In this document: positions 10,725 to 21,623 of the stretch, one piece after another
How positions within the stretch are numbered: the stretch's first letter is position 1
Layout: each line of letters starts with the position of its first letter
From: Dryomyza anilis
Lineage: Eukaryota; Arthropoda; Insecta; Diptera; Dryomyzidae
Assembly: GCA_951804985.1 (NCBI GenBank)
Contig: OX638133.1
Coordinates: 48,705,983-48,769,982, forward strand
Reading direction: 5' to 3'
Length of the DNA: 64,000 nt
Notes under the pieces: generated by a model
What the model saw: only the letters and a program-made list of their open reading frames with translations
The model's database searches: none
Told to the model about the DNA's origin: nothing
Made by a program: the position numbers and the translations under genes

Positions 10725-11191
10725 TGCCCGATTTATATTGGCTGCATTCAGCGACCTCAGCAGTTGCGAAATTGCTCAGTAACTAATCGCTCACTGTTAC
10801 TGAATGCACCGCTATCTATCAATTTACAAAATAGTTTAATATTAATATTTTATTAAAGTTTCATACAACTCTTTAAATGATTGAAAAAGTATTTTACCAA
10901 TCTAAATTTCATTTTTGTTTATAAATATTTGAGTTAAAATTTTATCGAATGGAAAAAATGGCGACCGCTCACTAAACATGTTGAGAGTAGCATGTCATTC
11001 AAGCAAAATTACTCAACAGCTCCACAACTACTGAGGTCGCTGAATGCAGCCATAGTATCTTCTGTGAGTCTCACTGTATCTCCTAGGGGTGCATTTTTTT
11101 CAAAAAAATACTATTTTTATATGAACATTTTAAAAAATGCAACCCTAGGAGATACAGTGAGACTCACAGAAGATACAATGTAAATCGGGCA
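10725..11191. mobile_element. TAA-flanked (Tourist-like) MITE in U1
   Basis: TAA lies at 10722-10724 and 11192-11194. The termini TGCCCGATTTA and TAAATCGGGCA are a perfect 11-bp inverted repeat. Inside it, GGCTGCATTCAGCGACCTCA (from 10740) pairs with its complement before 11052, and a hairpin of 34-bp arms occupies 11055-11176. TWA duplications are typical of PIF/Harbinger MITEs. Copies lie in U2 and U3. Confidence 0.75.
11055..11176. repeat. Hairpin: 34-bp perfect inverted arms, 54-bp loop
   Basis: Arms 11055-11088 and 11143-11176 are exact reverse complements (GTATCTTCTGTGAGTCTCAC at the outer side, CCTAGGG at the inner side). The loop is T/A-rich. It may itself be a small MITE inserted in the TAA MITE. 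Near-identical hairpins lie in U2 and U3. Confidence 0.85.
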
Positions 11192-11500
11192 TAATACTCC
11201 TTATCAATAAACTCTTATTTAATTATAATGTCCAATGTATTAAACTTTAATTTACGATTTTAAGTTCAATTTGTCTAGAAATTTTCTGAATTAGTATCCA
11301 AAGGTGGGCGGAAAACTTACATTTAATCCTTCTTTTTTGCTGCTATTGTACAAAAAGCAGTCTTTCTCCCACTTTTAAGGTGTAACATCCATCCATCCAT
11401 TTATTTTTTTTTTTTTTGTTACGAGACAAATGGCAGTAATCAAACGATTAATAGCGCCAGATCAGGAACGATGACAGCAAATAACATAAAAAAAGCTTAT

Positions 11501-12412
11501 GGGATATTCCATTTTAAATCAACGAAAAAATAATAAATTTAAGCATCATCCTCTTTGAAATTGTAAAATTTTGTATGAATGTTCTCTCATATTAAACTAA
11601 GAAATATGCAACATTTTAAACCTCTACCTTCTATGATTCCCGAAATATGGCGGCTTAAAAAAGTGAAAAATAAGAAAAATTCACAAAAGTGGATTAACTT
11701 AACTGCATTTATCTGAAAAACTGGTTTACGTATAAAGTTAATAAAGGTATCATATAAAAGATATAAAGATGATCTTTAAAATTTTATGTTTGTATCCAAA
11801 GGTTAAAGGTCACTATCACATGATTTACATTTTAGAATGATTTTTCTCAAAAACCCATATTTTTAAAATTTTCAGAAAAATATATGTTAATGCTGCTTTC
11901 TTCTTAAAATTTGTGTTAAATTTCATAGGTGTATTCGTATAGGTTTCTGAGTTAAAAATAAAAATCAAGTCAAAGTTTTCAATGTAATTTGAATTTTGTT
12001 TAAAAAAAAAAAAAATAAGATTTTATAAATAAATTTCCATTTACTTTCACATTTTTGGTAATAACACATGAACCGAAAGGAGTACACCAATGATATTTGG
12101 CAGACATGTCAAGAAAAAAATCTGAAAGAATATAAATTTATTATTTTAAAAATATGTGTTTTTGAGATATAGCTTCCCAAAGTCTATATCATGCAATATT
12201 GGCTTTTGAATTTTGAAAAAAACAGATGTATTATCATCTCGTATTCACATCTTAATACCTTTCAAACGAGACGATACTTATGTATGTATGTAAACTACTT
12301 GTTTAAATAAACGCAATTAAGTTAACTTGATTACATATTTTTATACCCTACACCTATGAGGTACAGGGCATATTAAGTGTATGCAGATGTTGTAACGCCC
12401 CTTAGGAGGCTT
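11501..12412 (+). mobile_element. GGGATATTCC element, left part only (U1)
   Basis: It starts with GGGATATTCCATTTTAAATC after CTTAT and matches 23506-24489, but it stops at CCCCTTAGGAGGC, where U1 goes on with unrelated DNA. Its right arm is missing. The same truncated form occurs in U2 at 17524 to about 18425. No coding capacity. Confidence 0.75.
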
Positions 12413-12669
12413 GGTTGGTATGGAAAAGTTTTTTCAGCATGCGGTCCAATGCATTAATTAAATAAGCCAGCCTCATATGATTCCTGTAGTATTAAAAAAT
12501 TAAATATATATTTCATATTATATAAAAAAAAATATAAATTACTTACTAAATATGATATATTTCTCATTTAAAATTTGCTGTTGATTGAGTTTTTGATTTT
12601 AAATTTGCACCTAACTTTATTTACTAAAAAAATATTTAAGAGAGCTTTTCTATTCCCAAATAAGTTCAG

Positions 12670-13310
12670 CAATTAACGAATGTGGAATGACTTTTTATCG
12701 GAATAAAAAGTGGTGGTCTTCTCGTTGCTGTGCTGTAGTACCAGGAGAGAAGTTATTCTAGAATCAGCTGCTGTAGAAGTTGATGTAGATACAGATTTCC
12801 GTTTGCTTTTACGCTCTCATTACATGCTCAAAAAATGTATACGCTTCTCGTATACCTTCCGCTAGAAGCGAACGTAGAATGACTTTTATCGGAACCAAAT
12901 GTTAAGTTGATCTCGTTGCTGTGCCGACAGCACCGGGAGAGAAGTTATTCAAGAATAGCTTGCTATAAAATTGGATGGAGATATATATATCCGTTTGCTT
13001 TTACGCTCTCATGAGATGTTCTAATTATGTATTCGTTTCTTATATACGTTCCGCTAGAAGCAAACGTAGAATGACTTTACCGAAACTAAATGTGAATTTG
13101 TTCTCGTTGCTGTGCAGTCAGTACCAGGAGAGAAGTTATTCCAGAATAGGTTGCTATGGAATTATAGAGAAGCAGATCGCCGTTAGATTTTTTCCCATAT
13201 TTCCATATTCCACTGATTAAGTTCTATTTGTGTGCTCTCAATAAGAATTCCTAAAATTATTTCACTAGAAGCGAACGTAGAACGACTTTTTATCTTTGCA
13301 TTCCAAATAA
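12670..13310 (+). repeat. 190-bp tandem array in U1, about 3.3 units
   Basis: Units begin near 12683, 12868 and 13067, and a partial one near 13273. Each contains AGAATGACTTT, CTCGTTGCTGTGC, GGAGAGAAGTTATTC, CCGTTTGCTTTTACGCTCTC and TCCGCTAGAAGC. The short ORF 12975-13220 reads through this array and is not a gene. The same array is in U2 at about 18683-19323. Confidence 0.85.
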
Positions 13311-14374
13311 ATGTAGTTCTAAAAGTTGTTCTTTTCGGAACAACTTGCGATAAAAGGATTCAATGTATTTAATGTAAATTCATTAAAATTTTGTTTATGT
13401 ATTGCAGAAAATAAATAATACAACGGGTACAAAAATAAATGCAGATTCAATTTTTGCAATCAATTTTTGGAAACTGAAGCAAACATTAAATGTGTTATAA
13501 CATTTTTATGTGTGTGATTTTTTTAAAAGTAAATTTCAATTTCGAAATTTAAATAAAATAAATTATAATAAAAAACAGTAAAATAACTAAAATCCATATT
13601 GGTTTTATTAAAATACTAGCAAATTGTAATTCGACTATACCATAAAATTAATAATATGTATCATTAAATATTGATAGGTTTATTTAAAAGAGTACATTAT
13701 TTGTAATTTATGGTACAGTTTCAATATTACTGAACTAAAGGGACGCATCCTATTGGCCAATTTTAATAGAATAAATTATTGTTTAAATTACCATGATTTT
13801 TTCTGGGTTGTAGTCAAATGTGGCAAATGATTTTAAAATCTATACTTTGTTTCTGTTGTATAATTTTTGACAATTCCAACCATACGATATTTAAATACTC
13901 AGATTTTATAAAATGTCAATAACTTTACGAGATACGCACATACGAGATGAAATGTGTACCCCGAATGTTTTTTTATGATAAAATGTTGACAGTAGCTGAG
14001 ATCGACCAGGGACGTAGTCCAACGGACTAGAGAAACAGAGAATATAATTTCGGTTCCAAGCCTTCACTTTGAGTTAAAAAAAAAACATATCGTAGGTGAT
14101 ATTGAAATACCGCCTATCTACATTTTCGAATACATTACAAAATTAATTTTACAGAAGCAACAAAACGCACTTCATCCAAATTAAGTATGTCATAACATAT
14201 AAATGCATCCGATCAACATTTCATTTAAAACCGAATTATAAGACAATATTAGGCGTAATTTTTTCATGTAAAATTTGGTTCACCAACTTATACCAATAAT
14301 TTGTCACAATATTTACCCCCCACCTTGCGTCATAATTTTTATGCTTTGGCATTAATAATTTTATCACTTTTTAG

Positions 14375-14608
14375 GAACTCAAGAAAGCTGAATCATCGGT
14401 AGGCCCATTAAAGCAAAACAATAAAAGTAATAACATTAAAATAAAAGCAGCACCCAGTAAAATACCAACAACTAATCCTACAACGTTAGCAGCAGTACTT
14501 CGCCACGAAAATCAACGTAAGCAGTTTTTGGAACTAAAAAGAAAGCATAAATTAGCATCGGCTGACACGACGGATAGTTCATTATCAGATAAAACATCTT
14601 TAATTTAG
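14375..14608 (+). CDS. 3'-terminal coding exon of an unrecognised host gene, copy 2
   Basis: Same acceptor, phase and length as the copy at 10098, and nearly identical at DNA level. One visible amino-acid difference is KQNN against KQNI near codon 15. The open frame is kept. The flanking 3' DNA is also shared, so this is segmental duplication and not retroposition, because the upstream intron sequence with its acceptor is copied too. Confidence 0.5.
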   Translation, partial: ELKKAESSVGPLKQNNKSNNIKIKAAPSKIPTTNPTTLAAVLRHENQRKQFLELKRKHKLASADTTDSSLSDKTSLI

Positions 14609-15459
14609 GAGCATGCTGAATATCTGCAAGAAATAATTGTGTTTTCACGTAAACATCTAAAATTGTATGTTTTATCGTTTATATAGTTAAAGGTTAACAA
14701 ATACTTATTGACCTAAAATCAAAAATAAAATAATAATTTTTTTTAATTAACTTTGAAAAAATTATTACTATCATTTAATTAAACAAATATGATTGTGAAT
14801 GCATTTTTGACTGATTACACATACACTAATAAAACTTGTTAACATTTTAAAATTATCTTTATAAAGAAATTATTTTTTTATTTTGAAACAGTTATAACAT
14901 TATGTAATGTGAATAAATTGAAATTTTCTCTAAATTAAATAAAGTAGTGTCCAAAATAATAAATATAATAAATCCAATGTATACTTTTAATGAAATTCTA
15001 ATGCCCGATTTATATTGGCTGCAATCAGCGACATCAGCAGTTGCGAAACTGCTCAGTAACTAATCGCTCACAGTACTGAATGCACCGCTATCTATCAATT
15101 TACAAAATAACCCAAGTAACAATTCCTACCAGTTTCCTACCAGTATCTAGCCAGTACAACTATTCACTTGTCTAGTTTCTGGCAAGTAAACTTACCAGTT
15201 ACTCGCAAGCGATGTCACGCACTTTCCTACCAGAAACTAGCCAGTAAAACTCTTTGGTCTGGGCGGTAAACTAGCCAGTAACTGGTCAAATACTGGTCAA
15301 AAACTGGCCAACAACTGCTCAAAAACTTGTCCAAAACTGGTTAGAACCCTACCAGTTACTGGCAAGCGATGTCACGCACTTTCCTACCAGAAACTAGCCA
15401 GTAAATCTTTTCGGTTTCTGGGCGGTAAACTAGCCAGTAACTGGCCAAATACTGGTCAA

Positions 15460-15715
15460 AAACTGGCCAAAAACTTGCCAAAAACTGGCCAAAAACTGGC
15501 CAAAAACTTGCCAAAAACTGGCCAAAAACTTGCCAAAAACTGGCCAAAAACTTGCGAGAAACCAGCCAGTAAAACTCTTCGACTCTTCGGCCAAAACTTG
15601 CCAGTAACTGGCCAAAAACTGGCCACAAACTGGCCAAAAACTTGCCAAAAACTGGCCAAAAACTTGCCAGAAACTGGCCAAAAACTGGCCACATACTGGC
15701 TGGAAACTGGACAAT
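15460..15715. repeat. 11/22-bp satellite-like array (AAAAACTGGCC / AAAAACTTGCC)
   Basis: About 20 near-exact units in tandem, with the variants CTGGCC and CTTGCC alternating. CTGGCCA is close to self-complementary (TGGCCA is a palindrome), so single strands could pair along the array. It lies within the CCCAAG element. Confidence 0.9.
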
Positions 15716-16199
15716 AAAAATAAATGTAAAATTTTAGTTTCTATTGATTTAAAAGAAAAAATTCTACATAAATAAAAATATGAAACATGAATTACAAAAC
15801 ACAAAAACGCGGCTCCGACGGTGTTTTCGTGAATAGCTTTGCGTTCTAATGCAAACACGAACGTCCCGCGATTCTTGCCACACACACAGACGCTATTCGA
15901 CACTGAAATTAAGTAGCAACCGCTGGCTTGAGAAATGTTGCGTTCATAAACATAATATCTGCTACACTTGACCAAGGAGAGTCTGCAACGAAAATTTGAA
16001 AAATATAATATACATATATTACATATTAACGCTACAAACCTTGCATTGAATTGAAAAGAAATTTGAAAATAATGTTGTTTTTAATATAATTTTTCATAAA
16101 GTGAAATTTGTTGTTTGATAATCCATAGCTGCTATGTTTTGTTTTATCATATTTTTGGAAATACAGTTTACTCTTCAAATGCCTACTAGTTTTGACTAG

Positions 16200-16760
16200 T
16201 TTTACTGGTGAAACTAGGCTAAAACTGGTCGGTTGCTGGTAGGGATTTGAAGAGTAGATCCCTACCAGCAACCGACCAGTTTTTGACCAGTTTTACAGGT
16301 GGGAGACCAGTTTTTGACTAGTTTTACTGGTAGGGATTACTCTTCAAGTCCCTACCTGTAACCGACCAGTTTTAGCCTAGTTTCACTGGTAGGAGACCAG
16401 TTTTTGGCCAGTTTTTGACAAGTTTTACTGGTAGGGATTACTCTTCAAATCCCTACCAGTAACCGACCAGTTTTTGACTAGTTTCACTGGTAGGAGACCA
16501 GTTTTTGGCCAGTTTTTGACAAGTTTTACTGGTAGGGATTACTCTTCAAATCCCTACCAGTAACCGACCAGTTTTAGACTAGTTTTACTGGTAGGAGACC
16601 AGTTTTTTGCCAGTTTTTGACAAGTTTTACTGGTAGGGATCTACTCTTCAAATCCCTACCAGTAACCGCCCAGTTTATGACTAGTTTTACTGGTAGGGAT
16701 ATACTCTTCAAATCCCTACAAGTAACCTACCAGTTTTTGACTAGTTTTTACTGGCGAGTA
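16200..16760. repeat. 101-bp tandem array (ATTACTCTTCAAATCCCTACC units)
   Basis: CTCTTCAA recurs at 16340, 16441, 16542 and 16644 (period 101-102) and once more at 16704 with a shorter step. Each unit carries CCTACCAGTAACCGACCAG and AGTTTTACTGGTAGGGAT, which are partly complementary to each other. Each unit is therefore itself a weak hairpin. Confidence 0.85.
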
Positions 16761-17523
16761 AATACTGTTCAAAATCCTACCAGAAACTTAGCAGTATTTG
16801 AGCTGCCTAGTAAATTGTTGCTTGGGAATTTAATATTAATATTTTATTAAAGTTTCATACAACTCTTTAAATGATTGAAAAAGTATTTTACCAATCTAAA
16901 TTTCATTTTTGTTTATAAATATTTGAGTTAAAATTTTATCGAATGTCATTGATAACAAAGGCAGCGCAAACGTAGCGTAAAAATTTTATGCTGGAAAAAA
17001 TGGCGACCGCTCACTAAACATATTGAGAGTAGCATGTCATTCAAGCAAAATTACTCAACAGCTCCACAACTACTGAGGTCGCTGAATGCAGCCATAGTAA
17101 CTTCTGTGAGTCTCACTGTATCTCCTAGGGGTGCATTTTTTTCAAAAAAATACTATTTTTATATGAAAATTTTAAAAAATGCAACCCTAGGAGATACAGT
17201 GAGACTCACAGAAGATACAATGTAAATCGGGCATAATACTCCTTATCAATAAACTCTTATTTAATTATAATGTCCAATGTATTAAACTTTAATTTACGAT
17301 TTTAAGTTCAATTTGTCTAGAAATTTTCTGAATTAGTATCCAAAGGTGGGCGGAAAACTTACATTTAATCCTTCTTTTTTGCTGCTATTGTACAAATTTT
17401 CTCCAACTTTTAAGGTGTAACATCCACCCATCCATTTATTTTTTTTTTTTTTTGTTACGAGACAAATGGCAGTAATCAAACGATTAATAGCGCCAGATCA
17501 GGAACGATGAAAAAAAAGCTTAT

Positions 17524-18425
17524 GGGATATTCCATTTTAAATCAACGAAAAAATAATAAATTTAAGCATCATCCTCTTTGAAATTGTAAAATTTTGTATG
17601 AATGTTCTCTCATATTAAACTAAGAAATATGCAACATTTTAAACCTCTACCTTCTATGATTCCCGAAATATGGCGGCTTAAAAAAGTGAAAAATAAGAAA
17701 AAATTCACAAAAGTGGATTAACTTAACTGCATTTATCTGAAAAACTGGTTTACGTATAAAGTTAATAAAGGTATCATTTAAAAGGTATAAAGATGATCTT
17801 TAAAATTTTATGTTTGTATCCAAAGGTTAAAGGTCACTATCACATGATTTACATTTTAGAATGATTTTTCTCAAAAACCCATATTATTAAAATTTTCAGA
17901 AAAATATATGTTAATGCTGCTTTCTTCTTAAAATTTGTGTTAAATTTCATAGGTGTATTCGTATAGGTTTCTGAGTTAAAAATAAAAATCAAGTCAAAGT
18001 TTTCAATGTAATTTGAATTTTGTTTAAAAAAAAAAACAAATAAGATTTTATAAATAAATTCCCATTTACTTTCACATTTTTGGTAATAACTCATGAACCG
18101 AAAGGAGTACACCAATGATATTTGGCAGACATGTCAAGAAAAAAATCTGAAAGAATATAAATTTATTATTTTAAAAATATGTGTTTTTGAGATATAGCTT
18201 CCCAAAGTCTATATCATGCAATATTGGCTTTTGAATTTTGAAAAAAACATCTCGTATTCACATCTTAATACCTTTCAAACGAGACGATACTTATGTATGT
18301 ATGTAAACTACTTGTTTAAATAAACGCAATTAAGTTAACTTGATTACATATTTTTATACCCTACACCTATGAGGTACAGGGCATATTAAGTGTATGCAGA
18401 TGTTGTAACGCCCCTTAGGAGGCTT
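17524..18425 (+). mobile_element. GGGATATTCC element, left part only (U2)
   Basis: Same truncated element as in U1. It has a short deletion in the flank just upstream (GACAGCAAATAACAT is lost near 17510) and a 14-bp loss near 18246. The minus-strand ORF 17849-18115 lies in this repeat and has no recognisable product. Confidence 0.72.
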
Positions 18426-18682
18426 GGTTGGTATGGAAAAGTTTTTTCAGCATGCGGTCCAATGCATTAATTAAATAAGCCAGCCTCATATGATTCCTGT
18501 AGTATTAAAAAATTAAATATATATTTCATATTATATAAAAAAAAATATAAATTACTTACTAAATATGATATATTTCTCATTTAAAATTTGCTGTTGATTG
18601 AGTTTTTGATTTTAAATTTGCACCTAACTTTATTTACTAAAAAAATATTTAAGAGAGCTTTTCTATTCCCAAATAAGTTCAG

Positions 18683-19323
18683 CAATTAACGAATGTGGAA
18701 TGACTTTTTATCGGAATAAAAAGTGGTGGTCTTCTCGTTGCTGTGCTGTAGTACCAGGAGAGAAGTTATTCTAGAATCAGCTGCTGTAGAAGTTGATGTA
18801 GATACAGATTTCCGTTTGCTTTTACGCTCTCATTACATGCTCAAAAAATGTATACGCTTCTCGTATACCTTCCGCTAGAAGCGAACGTAGAATGACTTTT
18901 ATCGGAACCAAATGTTAAGTTGTTCTCGTTGCTGTGCCGACAGCACCGGGAGAGAAGTTATTCAAGAATAGCTTGCTATAAAATTGGATGGAGATATATA
19001 TATCCGTTTGCTTTTACGCTCTCATGAGATGTTCTAATTATGTATTCGTTTCTTATATACGTTCCGCTAGAAGCAAACGTAGAATGACTTTACCGAAACT
19101 AAATGTGAATTTGTTCTCGTTGCTGTGCAGTCAGTACCAGGAGAGAAGTTATTCTAGAATAGGTTGCTATGGAATTATAGAGAAGCAGATCGCCGTTAGA
19201 TTTTTTCCCATATTTCCATATTCCACTGATTAAGTTCTATTTGTGTGCTCTCAATAAGAATTCCTAAAATTATTTCACTAGAAGCGAACGTAGAACGACT
19301 TTTTATCTTTGCATTCCAAATAA
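18683..19323 (+). repeat. 190-bp tandem array in U2
   Basis: Near-identical copy of the array at 12670-13310, part of the larger unit duplication. The ORF 18988-19233 repeats the one at 12975 exactly, as expected for duplicated repeat DNA. Confidence 0.85.
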
Positions 19324-20489
19324 ATGTAGTTCTAAAAGTTGTTCTTTTCGGAACAACTTGCGATAAAAGGATTCAATGTATTTAATGTAAATTCATTAAA
19401 ATTTTGTTTATGTATTGCAGAAAATAAATAATACAACGGGTACAAAAATAAATGCAGATTCAATTTTTGCAATCAATTTTTGGAAACTGAAGCAAACATT
19501 AAATGTGTTATAACATTTTTATGTGTGTGATTTTTTTAAAAGTAAATTTCAATTTCGAAATTTAAATAAAATAAATTATAATAAAAAACAGTAAAATAAC
19601 TAAAATCCATATTGGTTTTATTAAAATACTAGCAAATTGTAATTCGACTATACCATAAAATTAATAATATGTATCATTAAATATTGATAGGCTTATTTAA
19701 AAGAGTACATTATTTGTAATTTGTGGTACAGTTTCAATATTACTGAACTAAAGGGACGCATCCTATTGGCCAATTTTAATAGAATAAATTATTGTTTAAA
19801 TTACCATGATTTTTTCTGGGTTGTAGTCAAATGTGGCAAATGATTTTAAAATCTACACTTTATTTCTGTTAAATAATTTTTGACTATTCCAACCATACGA
19901 TATTTAAATACTCAGATTTTATAAAATGTCAATAACTTTACGAGATACGCACATACGAGATGAAATGTGTACCCCGAATGTTTTTTTATGATATGATGTT
20001 GACAGTAGCTGAGATCGACCAGGGACGTAGTCCAACGGACTAGAGAAACAGAGAATATAATTTCGGTTCCAAGCCTTCACTTTGAGTTAAAAAAAAACAT
20101 ATCGTAGGTGATATTGAAATACCGCCTATCTACATTTTCGAATACATTTCAAAATTAATTTTACAGAAGCAACGAAACGGTTTTGAGGCTCACTGCTGCA
20201 CTTCATTCAAATTTAAGTATGTCATAACATATAAATGCATCCGATCAATTAATCCGATCAACATTTCATTTAAAACCGAATTATAAGACAATATTAGGCG
20301 TAATTTTTTCATGTAACTAGGCGGTTTTTAAGTATCATCGACGATATAATAATTAGGTCGCTTCATGTGGTACCCCATAAAAAGAAAATTTGATTCAGCA
20401 ACTTATACCAATAATTTGTCACAATATTTACCCCCCACCTTGCGTCATAATTTTTATGCTTTGGCATTAATAATTTTATCACTTTTTAG

Positions 20490-20723
20490 GAACTCAAGAA
20501 AGCTGAATCGTCGGTGGGCCCATTAAAGCAAAACAATAAAAGTAATAACATTAAAATAAAAGCAGCACCCAGTAAAATACCAACAACTAATCCTACAACG
20601 TTAGCAGCAGTACTTCGCCACGAAAATCAACGTACTACTAAACTGGAACTAAAAAGAAAGCATAAATTAACATCGGCTGACACGACGGATAGTTTATTAT
20701 CAGATAAAACATCTTTAATTTAG
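20490..20723 (+). CDS. 3'-terminal coding exon of an unrecognised host gene, copy 3
   Basis: The acceptor and all 77 codons are present and open. It differs from copies 1 and 2 by a short block replacement, where RTTKLEL replaces RKQFLEL, and by a few substitutions (for example KLTSADTTDSLLSD). The in-frame multi-base change with the reading frame kept is notable. Whether any of the three is spliced to upstream exons cannot be seen. Confidence 0.5.
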   Translation, partial: ELKKAESSVGPLKQNNKSNNIKIKAAPSKIPTTNPTTLAAVLRHENQRTTKLELKRKHKLTSADTTDSLLSDKTSLI

Positions 20724-21623
20724 GAGCATGCTGAATATCTGCAAGAAATAATTGTGTTTTCACGTAAACATCTAAAATTGTATGTTTTGTCGTTTATATA
20801 GTTAAAGGTTAACAAGTACTTATTGACCTAAAATCAAAAATAAAATAATAATTTTTAATTTAATTAACTTTGAAAAAATTATTACTATCATTTAATTAAA
20901 CAAATATGATTGTGAATGCATTTTTGGCTGATTACACATACACTAATAAAACTTGTTAACATTTTAAAATTATCTTTATAAAGAAATTATTTTTTTATTT
21001 TGAAACAGTTATAACATTATGTAATGTGAATAAATTGAAATTTTCTCTAAATTAAATAAAGTAGTGTCCAAAATAATAAATATAATAAATCCAATGTATA
21101 CTTTTAATGAAATTCTAATGCCCGATTTATATTGGCTGCATTTAGCGACCTCAGCAGTTGCGAAACTGCTCAGTAACTAATCGCTCACTGTTACTGAATG
21201 CACCGCTACCGCTATCAATTTACAAAAAATTTAATATTAATATTTTATTAAAGTTTCATACAACTCTTTAAATAATTGAAAAAGTATTTTTCCAATCTAA
21301 ATTTCATTTTTGTTTATAAATATTTGAGTTAAAATTTTATCGAATGTCATTGATAACAAAGGCAGCGCAAACGTAGCGTAAAAATTTTATGCTGGAAAAA
21401 ATGGCGACCGCTCACTAAACATGTTGAGAGTAGCATGCATTCAAGCGAAAATTACTCAACAGCTCCACAAATACTGAGGTCGCTGAATGCAGCCATAGTA
21501 ACTTCTGTGAGTCTCACTGTATCTCCTAGGGGTGCATTTTTTCAAACAAATACTATTTTTATATGAAAATTTAAAAAAATGCAACCCTAGGAGATACAGT
21601 GAGACTCACAGAAGATACAATGT

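Larger units (their letters stand above)
9895..14167 (+). repeat. Tandem unit U1 (about 4.3 kb)
   Basis: First of three direct copies. It starts with the CTGCTGCACTTCATCC word and ends with TTTTACAGAAGCAACAAAAC. In order it holds: a terminal exon (10098-10331) with 3' UTR-like DNA, a TAA-flanked MITE (10725-11191), the left part of a GGGATATTCC element (11501 to about 12412), a 190-bp tandem array (about 12670-13310) and AT-rich DNA. It has no large insertion and so serves as the empty site for the insertions in U2 and U3. It lacks about 50 bp present in U2 and U3 near 10950 (the TCATTGATAACAAAGG segment). Confidence 0.9.
15111..16826. mobile_element. CCCAAG-ended element 1, made mainly of internal tandem arrays
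   Basis: The ends CCCAAGTAACAATT and AATTGTTGCTTGGG form a 14-bp inverted repeat with one mismatch. U1 and U3 supply the empty site; the flanking AA at 15109-15110 and 16827-16828 is the only duplication, so it is 2 bp. Inside are a 155-bp repeat twice (about 15199 and 15354, the GCGATGTCACGCACTTTCC blocks), an 11/22-bp array of AAAAACTGGCC / AAAAACTTGCC units (15460-15715), a non-repetitive core (15720-16190) and a 101-bp array (16200-16760). The long overlapping ORFs over 15356-15975 come from the 11-bp repeat, which has no stop in several frames. They are not genes. Confidence 0.8.
15002..17233. mobile_element. TAA-flanked MITE in U2, split by the CCCAAG element
   Basis: Same termini and flanks as the U1 copy. 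The CCCAAG-ended element 15111-16826 sits within it, giving the larger size. The hairpin occupies about 17098-17219 with one arm change (GTAACTTCTG against GTATCTTCTG). Confidence 0.75.
14168..20180 (+). repeat. Tandem unit U2 (about 6.0 kb with a 1.7-kb insertion)
   Basis: Second direct copy, nearly identical to U1 over 10003-14160. The size difference is mostly the CCCAAG-ended element at 15111-16826. It includes a second copy of the terminal exon (14375-14608), the TAA MITE (15002-17233 including the insertion), the truncated GGGATATTCC element (17524 to about 18425) and the 190-bp array (about 18683-19323). Confidence 0.9.

Noticed and set aside
12975..13220. Conserved 81-codon ORF (identical at 18988)
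   Set aside because: Identity comes from the unit duplication, and the ORF reads a 190-bp tandem array without codon-like features.
15356..15975. Several long overlapping ORFs on both strands
   Set aside because: They arise from the 11-bp AAAAACTGGCC array, which lacks stops in several frames, and the protein is only a periodic repeat.
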